DNA of 38,808 nt from Nocardia carnea. GTDB lineage: Bacteria; Actinomycetota; Actinomycetes; Mycobacteriales; Mycobacteriaceae. The stretch spans positions 1 through 38,808 of the forward strand of contig NZ_JARWNW010000291.1 in NCBI RefSeq assembly GCF_029868325.1, read 5' to 3'. The position numbers and the translations under genes are program-made. Each line of letters begins with the position of its first letter. Position 1 is the first letter of the stretch. Of this stretch, positions 32,585 through 38,808 are shown one piece after another. The notes beneath the pieces were generated by a model. The model saw nothing but the letters and a program-made list of their open reading frames with translations, was not told the origin of the DNA and did not search any database.

Positions 32585-34798
32585 TCATTCGGGATCGGCA
32601 CCGATGTAATCGGCGGAACGTGCGGGACCGGTTGTTCTCTTGCTCGATGCCGGCCCGGCGGGTTCCGTGCGGGGACCTGTGCCGCTCGGCCCGGTGGAGC
32701 CGATGGCCGCCGACGCTACTGATCGGTCGTCGCCGGCTCCCGGGACCGCGCCCGCGGATTCGCCTCCGACGGGCTCGACGTGGACCCGGGCGAGTACCTC
32801 GTCGAGCCGCACCGAAGCGCCGGCCGCTACCAGGATCTCGACGGTTCCGGCGAGCGGCGCGGTGAGCGAATGCTCCATCTTCATCGCCTCGACCACCAGA
32901 ATCGGATCGCCGGCCGCGACCGTCGCGCCGCTTTCCGCGGCGACCGCGAGCACCGTTCCGGGCATCGGGCTGCGGATCTCGGCATCGTGCACCGCGGCGG
33001 CATCGGCCCGGACCGATTCCTCGGGCAGCTCCCGCACTGCCGCGACGCCGCTCGGTCCGGTCACCCAGAGGGTGCCGTCCGACTCCGCGACCCGGTAACC
33101 GCGTCGCAGGCCGTCGAAGGTGAGGGTGACGGTGCGCACGGAATCGTCCGAATCCGGCCCGGCTGCCCGCCCCAGTTCCGCTGTCACGGATATCGGTTCG
33201 GCGTCCGCGACGCGCAGGTCGGCGGAGGCGGGAGTGCCGGTGAGGTAGACGTGCACCGTCCGGTCACCACCGGCCAGCCGGACCCTGATCGGTGCGGCCG
33301 CGCCGACCCGCCATCCGGTGGGGAAGGACCACGGGTCGGCCGAGCCCTGCGGCCACTGCCGCAGCCAGCGATACACGGCGGCGGCCGCGAAAATATCGTC
33401 GGGCACCGGGGCCGGCGTGAAATCACCGGCGCGCCGGTCCAGCAGCGCGGTATCCAGGCGACCCGCCACCACATCGGGGTCGGCCAGCAGGAAACGCAGG
33501 AAATCGGTGTTGGTGCGCACCCCGAGCACCGCGGTCTCGGCGAGTGCCCGGTCCAGCGCGGCCAGGGCGGCGGCGCGGTCGGGGCCGTGCGCGATGACCT
33601 TCGCGAGCATCGGGTCGTAGTCGCTGCCCACCACCGTGCCCACCGCGAGCCCGGAGTCCACCCGCACTCCCGGACCGGCCGGCTCCCGGAGATCGAGAAC
33701 GGTGCCCCCCGTCGGCAGGAAACCGCGACCCGGATCCTCGGCATACACCCGCGCCTCGACGGCGTGCCCCTGCAGCCGGATATCGTCCTGCTGCAGCCGG
33801 ATCCGCTGCCCGGCGGCGATACGAACCTGGCATTCCACCAGATCGAACCCGGTGACCAGTTCGGTGACCGGATGTTCCACCTGCAAGCGGGTGTTCATCT
33901 CCATGAAGAAGAACTCGTCCGGGCGGTCGGCGGAAACGATGAATTCCACCGTGCCCGCGCCCACATAGTCCACGCTGCGCGCGGTGGCGCAGGCGGCGGC
34001 ACCGATTCGGGCACGCGTCTGCGCGTCCAGCAACGGGGAAGGCGCTTCCTCGATCACCTTCTGATGCCGGCGCTGCAGACTGCATTCCCGTTCACCCAGA
34101 TGCAGGACCGTGCCGTGGGTATCGGCCAGGATCTGCACCTCGATATGCCGCGGGCGGGTGACGAACCGCTCCAGGAACAGGGTGTCGTCGCCGAATGCGG
34201 AAGCAGCCTCCCGGCGGGCGCTGACCAGGGCGGCGGGCAGGTCGGCGGGGTCGTCGACGCGCCGCATACCCTTACCGCCGCCGCCCGCGGACGGTTTGAC
34301 CAGCACCGGATAGCCGATATCGGTCGCGGCGGCGATGAGCTGGTCATCCGTCAGACCTGGTTCGGCGATCCCCGGGACCACCGGCACACCCGAGGCGGAC
34401 ACCGTGGTCTTGGCGGTGATCTTGTCGCCCATGATTTCGATCGCCTTGGCGGGCGGCCCGAGGAAAACGATTCCGGCAGCATCCAGTGCGGCCGCGAAAG
34501 TGGCGTTCTCGGAAAGGAATCCGTATCCCGGATGCACGGCCTTGGCGCCGGTGCGGCGGGCGGCGTCCACGACGCGGTCGATGTTCAGATAGCTGTCGCG
34601 GGCGGCGGCCGGTCCCAGCCGGACCGCGATATCCGCGGCCTGAACATGCGCGGCCTGCGCGTCGGCATCGCTGTACACGGCCACCGACCGCAGGCCCATG
34701 GCGCGCAGGGTGCGGATCACGCGGACGGCGATCTCACCACGATTGGCGACCAATACGGTGTCGAACGGCAGGGGATGGTTGGTGTTCAGCATCGTCAT
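32585..34798 (-). CDS. accA1: Acyl-CoA carboxylase alpha subunit (biotin carboxylase plus BCCP), AccA1-like
   Basis: A 737-residue biotin-dependent carboxylase subunit. The N-terminal biotin carboxylase domain starts with TVLVANRGEIAVRVIRTLR, has the ATP-grasp loop KPSAGGGGKGM (about residues 160-170) and the catalytic MNTRLQVEHPVTE (about 287-299). The biotin carrier domain near residue 650 contains VEAMKMEHS, where the lysine is biotinylated. It would carboxylate biotin for the AccD1 partner acting on 3-methylcrotonyl-CoA. The ATG at 34798 overlaps the accD1 stop (ATGA), so a longer upstream frame was rejected. The last 50 residues, after the carrier domain, are Ser/Gly/Thr-rich and unusual for the family. 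Confidence 0.92.
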   Translation of the reverse strand: MTMLNTNHPLPFDTVLVANRGEIAVRVIRTLRAMGLRSVAVYSDADAQAAHVQAADIAVRLGPAAARDSYLNIDRVVDAARRTGAKAVHPGYGFLSENATFAAALDAAGIVFLGPPAKAIEIMGDKITAKTTVSASGVPVVPGIAEPGLTDDQLIAAATDIGYPVLVKPSAGGGGKGMRRVDDPADLPAALVSARREAASAFGDDTLFLERFVTRPRHIEVQILADTHGTVLHLGERECSLQRRHQKVIEEAPSPLLDAQTRARIGAAACATARSVDYVGAGTVEFIVSADRPDEFFFMEMNTRLQVEHPVTELVTGFDLVECQVRIAAGQRIRLQQDDIRLQGHAVEARVYAEDPGRGFLPTGGTVLDLREPAGPGVRVDSGLAVGTVVGSDYDPMLAKVIAHGPDRAAALAALDRALAETAVLGVRTNTDFLRFLLADPDVVAGRLDTALLDRRAGDFTPAPVPDDIFAAAAVYRWLRQWPQGSADPWSFPTGWRVGAAAPIRVRLAGGDRTVHVYLTGTPASADLRVADAEPISVTAELGRAAGPDSDDSVRTVTLTFDGLRRGYRVAESDGTLWVTGPSGVAAVRELPEESVRADAAAVHDAEIRSPMPGTVLAVAAESGATVAAGDPILVVEAMKMEHSLTAPLAGTVEILVAAGASVRLDEVLARVHVEPVGGESAGAVPGAGDDRSVASAAIGSTGPSGTGPRTEPAGPASSKRTTGPARSADYIGADPE

Positions 34799-36417
34799 CA
34801 CATCCGGAAAACGCCGTAGGAGACCGGTTCCAGCGGCGCCTGCGCGCACACCGAGAGAGCCAGTCCGAGCACGGTCCGGGTATCGGCCGGGTCGATGACC
34901 CCGTCGTCCCAGAGCCGGGCGGTCGAATAGTAAGGATTGCCCTGCGCCTCGTATTGGCGCCGGATCGGATCCTTGAACGCCTCCTGATCGGCTTCGCTCC
35001 AGGGCTGACCGTTGCCGTCGAGTTGATCGCCGCGCACGGTGGCCAGCACCGACGCCGCCTGCTCGCCGCCCATCACCGAGATCCGGGCGTTCGGCCACAT
35101 CCACAGGAAGCGCGGCGAATAGGCCCGCCCGCACATCGAATAGTTCCCGGCGCCGTACGATCCGCCGATCACCACGGTCAGCTTCGGCACCCGCGCACAC
35201 GCCACCGCGGTGACCATCTTGGCGCCGTGTTTGGCGATACCGGAGGCCTCGTAATCACGCCCGACCATGAACCCGGTGATGTTCTGCAGGAACAGCAGCG
35301 GAATCCTGCGCTTATCGCACAGTTCGATGAAATGCGCGCCTTTCATGGCGGATTCGCCGAAAAGCACACCGTTGTTGGCGACAATACCTACCGGATGTCC
35401 GTGGATATGCGCGAAACCGGTGACCAGGGTGGTGCCGTATTCGGCCTTGAATTCATGGAACCCGATGTCGCCGCCGGGATCGGCGTCGACGAGGCGGTGG
35501 ATCACCTCACGCACGTCGTACGGGGTGCGCAGATCCACCGGGACCACGTCGTAGAGGTCATCGCCGGGGACGGAGGGTTCGCGGGCGGCGCGTACTTCCC
35601 ACGCGGGTTCGGGCCGGGGGCCGAGCGTGCCGACGATCCGGCGCACAGTCCGCAGCGCATCCCGGTCGTCGTCGGCCAGATGGTCGGTGACCCCGGAGGT
35701 GCGGGAATGCAGGGCGCCGCCACCGAGCTCCTCGGCCGTCACCACCTCGCCCGTCGCGGCCTTCACCAGCGGCGGGCCGCCGAGGAAGATCGTGCCTTGA
35801 TCCCGCACGATCACCGCCTCATCGCTCATCGCCGGCACATACGCTCCGCCCGCGGTGCACGACCCCATCACCGCCGCGATCTGCGCGATCCCTTGCGCGC
35901 TCATGGTGGCCTGGTTGTAGAAGATCCGGCCGAAATGCTCGCGGTCGGGGAACACCTCGTCCTGTTCGGGCAGGTAGGCGCCACCTGAATCGACCAGGTA
36001 CACGCACGGCAGGTTGTTGTGCAGCGCCACCTCCTGGGCGCGCAGATGCTTCTTCACCGTCACCGGGTAGTAGGTGCCGCCCTTGACCGTGGCGTCGTTG
36101 GCGACGATCACGCATTCGCGGCCCGCCACCCGCCCGATACCGGTGATGATGCCCGCACCCGGCGATTCGTCGCCGTACATGCCGTTGGCCGCCAGCGGGG
36201 AGAGTTCCAGGAACGGGCTGCCCGGGTCGAGCAGTTGATCCACCCGGTCGCGCGGCAGGAGTTTGCCGCGGTCGATATGGCGCTGCCGGGCCTTCTCCGG
36301 ACCGCCGTGGGCCGTCTCGGCGAGGCGGCGGCGTAACTCGTCGACCAGGGCCTGATTGGCGGCCCGGTTATCGGTTGCCGGCCCGGTGGTGGTCGCGGGG
36401 CTCGCGGTGCGGGTCAT
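34798..36417 (-). CDS. accD1: Acyl-CoA carboxylase beta subunit (carboxyltransferase), AccD1-like
   Basis: A 539-residue carboxyltransferase of the methylcrotonyl-CoA carboxylase type. The two crotonase-like halves are visible: GRECVIVANDATVKGGTYYPVTVKKHLRAQEVA and VYLVDSGGAYLPEQDEVFPDREHFGRIFYN in the first, and LFLQNITGFMVGRDYEASGIAKHGAKMV in the second. These stretches are characteristic of MCC beta rather than propionyl-CoA carboxylase. With AccA1 it converts 3-methylcrotonyl-CoA to 3-methylglutaconyl-CoA. First gene of the operon. ATG 36417 follows AGGA at seven bases; a GTG just before it is possible. Two matching dyads lie directly upstream. Confidence 0.93.
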   Translation of the reverse strand: MTRTASPATTTGPATDNRAANQALVDELRRRLAETAHGGPEKARQRHIDRGKLLPRDRVDQLLDPGSPFLELSPLAANGMYGDESPGAGIITGIGRVAGRECVIVANDATVKGGTYYPVTVKKHLRAQEVALHNNLPCVYLVDSGGAYLPEQDEVFPDREHFGRIFYNQATMSAQGIAQIAAVMGSCTAGGAYVPAMSDEAVIVRDQGTIFLGGPPLVKAATGEVVTAEELGGGALHSRTSGVTDHLADDDRDALRTVRRIVGTLGPRPEPAWEVRAAREPSVPGDDLYDVVPVDLRTPYDVREVIHRLVDADPGGDIGFHEFKAEYGTTLVTGFAHIHGHPVGIVANNGVLFGESAMKGAHFIELCDKRRIPLLFLQNITGFMVGRDYEASGIAKHGAKMVTAVACARVPKLTVVIGGSYGAGNYSMCGRAYSPRFLWMWPNARISVMGGEQAASVLATVRGDQLDGNGQPWSEADQEAFKDPIRRQYEAQGNPYYSTARLWDDGVIDPADTRTVLGLALSVCAQAPLEPVSYGVFRM

Positions 36418-36437
36418 CACATGATCCTGCCCATCTG

Positions 36438-36481
36438 AGTTAATCGCTGATAACTGGAATTCAGGTTAATCTTGACTAACC
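36438..36481. promoter_or_regulatory. Tandem 18-bp operators in the accD1/TetR divergent promoter
   Basis: AGTTAATCGCTGATAACT (36438-36455) and GGTTAATCTTGACTAACC (36464-36481) share GTTAATC-N5-TAAC, and each has perfect 5-bp outer arms around an 8-bp spacer. Their centres are 26 bp apart. They lie between the divergent operon and the regulator gene, the expected place for autoregulated TetR binding sites. The region is AT-rich and should also hold both promoters. Confidence 0.7.
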
Positions 36482-36512
36482 GAGTTGTCCAGAGAATGCC
36501 GAAGGAGTACGG

Positions 36513-37133
36513 GTGACCAGCGCCGATTCTGCCACCCCGACCAGCCGGGAGCTGCGCAAACAGCAGCGCCGCGACCAATTGCTGGCCGCCGGCGCCCGGC
36601 TGATCGCCGAACGCGGCTACCTCGGTATGCGCCTCGACGATCTCGGCGCGGCGGTCGGCATCAGCGGCCCCGCGGTCTACCGGCATTTCCCCAACAAGGA
36701 GGCCTTACTGGTCGAACTCCTGGTCGGCATCAGCCGCCGTCTCCTCGACGGCGGCACCGCGGTCGCCGCCGACGCGGCCGGCCCCTCCGATGCCCTGGCC
36801 CGCCTGGTCGATTTCCACCTCGACTTCGCCCTCGGCGATCCCGAACTCATCCGCATCCAGGACCGCGACCTCGACAATGTCCCTCTCCCGGCCCGCCGCG
36901 AGATCCGCCGCACCCAGCGCCGCTACGTGGAGATCTGGGTGCGGATCCTCTGCGAACTGACCCCGGGGCTGGACGAGGCAACCGCCCGCGTCCAGGCCCA
37001 CGCGGTCTTCGGCCTGCTCAACTCCACTCCCCACAGCGCCGGCCCGACCCGCGACCGCACCCGGCCCGTACTGCGGTCGATGGCATTGGCCGCACTGACC
37101 GGGCTACTCGATGCCGACGGTCCGGCGAAGTAG
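36513..37133 (+). CDS. TetR regulator, probable repressor of the leucine operon
   Basis: A 206-residue TetR protein. The helix-turn-helix is at about residues 42-62 (LDDLGAAVGISGPAVYRHFPN), followed by a ligand-binding domain of the type seen in acyl-CoA-responsive regulators (DFALGDPELIRIQDRDLDNVP). It starts with GTG after AAGGAGTACGG. It is divergent from accD1, 95 bp away, with two matching dyads between. By analogy with other branched-chain regulators the inducer may be an acyl-CoA of the pathway, which is inference. M. tuberculosis has a TetR gene (Rv2506) near the same operon. Confidence 0.87.
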   Translation: MTSADSATPTSRELRKQQRRDQLLAAGARLIAERGYLGMRLDDLGAAVGISGPAVYRHFPNKEALLVELLVGISRRLLDGGTAVAADAAGPSDALARLVDFHLDFALGDPELIRIQDRDLDNVPLPARREIRRTQRRYVEIWVRILCELTPGLDEATARVQAHAVFGLLNSTPHSAGPTRDRTRPVLRSMALAALTGLLDADGPAK

Positions 37134-37185
37134 TGGTTGACTGCCGCGTCCGTACTCGCCGCCTTCGAGCACTCTGGAGACCGGC

Positions 37186-37656
37186 GTGCAGCGGGGTAGC
37201 GTGCGAGAAATGAGTTCTCTCGAGCACGCTGCGGCCGGCGTCCGGCCGACAGCCGGAATATCCGGTGTCGACGCGGCGACGACCGCTGAGATAGAAGCCC
37301 TTTTCCGGCAACTGGAATCGGCCTTGGAGGCGAAGGACGCGGCGGCGTTCGATCGGATGTTCACCGAAGACGTCGTCTTCATCACGCCGGCGGGCGCGAT
37401 CTTCCGGGGCTGGGATGAGCTGCACGGCTATCATCGCGCTCGCCTCGGTGAAAGCCCTGATGCGCGAGCTCGTTTCGAACTGCTGGCCCTCCGCCTCCTG
37501 ACGCCCGACCACGCAATCGTCAACGTCGAGCAAACCCTGCACACCGCAGAGTTCTCGCTCGCCAACCGAGGCACCTGGGTCCTGCTCCGGCGCGACCGGA
37601 CCTGGTGGGTCTGCTCGGTGCACAACACCAATATCGCGGGCTCGATCCAGAGCTGA
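37186..37656 (+). CDS. NTF2/SnoaL-like protein, DUF4440 type
   Basis: A protein of 148 to 156 residues with the cone-shaped NTF2-like fold, suggested by IEALFRQLESALEAKDAAAFDRMFTEDVVFITPAGAIFRGWDELHGYHRARL and the closing WVLLRRDRTWWVCSVHNTN. Such proteins are stress-related or detoxifying enzymes or binding proteins; no catalytic residue set is clear here. GTG 37186 has GGAGA five bases upstream; ATG 37210 is the alternative and has no good ribosome site. It stands alone between the TetR gene and a decayed transporter. Confidence 0.75.
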   Translation: MQRGSVREMSSLEHAAAGVRPTAGISGVDAATTAEIEALFRQLESALEAKDAAAFDRMFTEDVVFITPAGAIFRGWDELHGYHRARLGESPDARARFELLALRLLTPDHAIVNVEQTLHTAEFSLANRGTWVLLRRDRTWWVCSVHNTNIAGSIQS

Positions 37657-37672
37657 GCGAACGACCGGATGA

Positions 37673-38103
37673 TCAGGCGTCGGCGCCTCCGTCCGGCAGC
37701 GGTAGTGGTTCCTCGTGATGCCGGTTGTCAGAGCCGGACGGTTGTCGTGGTGTCGGCGGGCCGCATCGGCCCTGTCGATATCGGCCAGGTCGAAACCCTT
37801 GGTTTCCCGGGCCACCGATACCGCGATCGTGGTCACCGCAGCGGCCGCAGCCAGGTAGACCGGACGCCGGCCGACCCGGTCGGTGAGCGCGCCGATCAGC
37901 GGGATCACCGCGAGATGCATGGCGTGGGCAGCCAGCAGCCACCACAGGATGTCGTCGGTCGCCGTATCCTACTGGACCTTCAAATATGTGATGGTGAAGG
38001 TGACCACCAGGTAGTACATGATGTCTTCGCCGAAGCGCAGGCCCATTGCGGTGAGCACGCCGCGGGGATACCGCTTCAGAACCTTGACCGCATGGTCCCT
38101 GTC
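37673..38103 (-). pseudogene. Decayed MFS metabolite transporter (MHS type)
   Basis: Read on the minus strand, 38100 to about 37860 encodes a recognizable MFS segment: KRYPRGVLTAMGLRFGEDIMYYL, then an in-frame TAG at 37970-37972, then LLAAHAMHLAVIPLIGALTDRVGRRPVYLAAA. It continues directly into a C-terminal end (ARETKGFDLADID), so several membrane segments in between are deleted. The natural tail (EEPLPLPDGGADA) is reached only by a frameshift, ending at 37673. The 5' half is missing, and an in-frame TGA lies just upstream of 38103. It looks like a remnant truncated at the edge of the restriction-system insertion. Confidence 0.8.
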
Positions 38104-38222
38104 ACTTCATTGTTCGGCGGAAATTGTGCGGCAGAGCATTCCGAGGTGCGAGAGAGTTCGGCGGTGATCGCGGCATGGAACAGAAGATCATTGGAGGCCA
38201 TATGGTTGCCCGAACGCCTCGG

Positions 38223-38808
38223 TCAGTTCGACCGATATGGGCCGAGGAGCTTTCCGCCGTTCATGTGAATCATATGGGTCGGCTCATCCGCTACCCACGC
38301 CTCGGTCTCCCACGCGAGGTCTACGAGGTACTTCCGCATGGTGGCCCTATCCGGAAAGCAGCTTACAAATACCAGGTCTGCCGTGCTACGTCCGAACAGC
38401 ACCGATAAATCCCTGCGGCGCATCGCGTCAACCGGGCCGTGGCTACCGACAGCTTCCATGAGTAGGAGCCAGTTTGTGGATGGCTGGTATACAACGAGGT
38501 CCGGCATCTTGCCGTGTTGATTAACTGTGATACCGAGTTCGGCGAGGCGTTTGTCCTCGAAATGAGCGAATTTGGAATCGGCGTCTCCGATATACAAGAC
38601 CTCGGCATCATGGACGTAGCGACCGCAGAAGTCGTAGATAATTGCTTCGATGAGGACGTTTTGGCCACCGGCACCCAGGCTGAGTTTTTTGCCGCCAGGA
38701 AGCGTGATCGGGATCCGGGTGGCTTCCCGTGCGGCGCGATACAGGGTGACAAGACCTGGTTGCGAGTCGAGGTACTCGGACATCACCGGAGCGAAGTCCG
38801 GCGTCCCG
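38223..38808 (-). CDS. BsuBI/PstI-type restriction endonuclease, 5' part outside window
   Basis: The 3' portion (195 codons) of a type II restriction enzyme. The catalytic core is seen in VLYIGDADSKFAHFEDKRLAELGITVNQHGKMPDLVVYQPSTNWLLLMEAVGSHGPVD, the PD...EAVxSHGP block that marks the BsuBI/PstI family (CTGCAG-type enzymes), followed by AWETEAWVADEPTHMIHMNG. The frame stays open to the window end (in-frame GTG 38786 and ATG 38783 are probably internal), so the N-terminal domain and any partner methyltransferase lie beyond position 38808. The family is clear; the recognition sequence is not proven. The DNA is less GC-rich than the neighbours, which suits acquisition by transfer. Confidence 0.9.
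   Translation of the reverse strand, partial: GTPDFAPVMSEYLDSQPGLVTLYRAAREATRIPITLPGGKKLSLGAGGQNVLIEAIIYDFCGRYVHDAEVLYIGDADSKFAHFEDKRLAELGITVNQHGKMPDLVVYQPSTNWLLLMEAVGSHGPVDAMRRRDLSVLFGRSTADLVFVSCFPDRATMRKYLVDLAWETEAWVADEPTHMIHMNGGKLLGPYRSN

Noticed and set aside
32780..34819. 679-residue plus-strand frame opposite accA1
   Set aside because: Composition dominated by Arg, Gly and His, no domain; mirror of the carboxylase codons.
32585..35200. 871-residue frame as AccA1 with a 134-residue N-terminal extension
   Set aside because: The first part is antisense-frame sequence overlapping accD1. The ATG at 34798 overlaps the accD1 stop (ATGA) and gives the normal biotin carboxylase N-terminus.
1..38808. 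tRNA, rRNA, CRISPR arrays or complete insertion sequences
   Set aside because: No T-loop-type tRNA signatures, no rRNA-like stretches, no regularly spaced direct repeats and no transposase frame were seen; a covariance-model search would be needed for certainty.

Overview
High-GC actinobacterial chromosome, most likely Nocardia or a close Mycobacteriales relative. The grounds are a complete mce operon with YrbE permeases, a mycofactocin (mft) locus, a 3-ketosteroid 9-alpha-hydroxylase reductase (KshB), KstR-type operators, and a leucine-degradation operon in the same order as Mycobacterium tuberculosis Rv2498c-Rv2502c. The genus is inferred from gene content only.

Layout. 1-4170: a small SPW membrane protein, an FAD ferredoxin reductase, a glutamate-racemase-like protein and kshB. 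Two near-identical sites of the form TAGAACNTGTTTCA fit the published KstR operator (TnnAACnnGTTnnA) and precede the ferredoxin reductase and kshB, so this end looks like part of a steroid-catabolic regulon. 4167-9833: a TetR gene diverges from a compact mycofactocin locus: mftA, one ORF encoding MftB and MftC as a single protein, mftF and mftG. mftD and mftE are missing from their usual place, which holds a strong stem-loop instead. 9834-10429 is a gap with two strong hairpins. 10430-13544 is a carbohydrate-type ABC importer (binding protein and two permeases) without an ATPase gene. 13848-14780 is an MpaB/DUF2236-family oxygenase.

15056-24974 is one mce operon: a small membrane protein, yrbEA, yrbEB, mceA-F and an Mce-associated (Mam) protein. 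It is tightly coupled except at mceD/mceE, where about 150 bp of a dispersed palindromic repeat interrupts it. A second copy lies in inverted orientation at about 2827-2976, and a paired position covaries between the copies (T-A to C-G). A double-TetR regulator resembling Mce3R converges on the operon.

26461-37133 is a catabolic block: a zinc alcohol dehydrogenase, acetoacetate-CoA ligase and the leucine/isovalerate operon accD1-accA1-fadE19-maoC-citE (minus strand), faced by a divergent TetR gene. Two 18-bp dyads sharing GTTAATC-N5-TAAC lie in the divergent promoter. Pathway logic: isovaleryl-CoA dehydrogenation, methylcrotonyl-CoA carboxylation, hydration, HMG-CoA cleavage to acetyl-CoA and acetoacetate, then reactivation of acetoacetate.

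The right edge (37186-38808) holds an NTF2-like protein, a decayed MFS transporter, and the 3' part of a BsuBI/PstI-type restriction endonuclease gene that runs off the window, which suggests the border of an acquired restriction-modification island. I saw no rRNA, tRNA, CRISPR array or intact insertion sequence.
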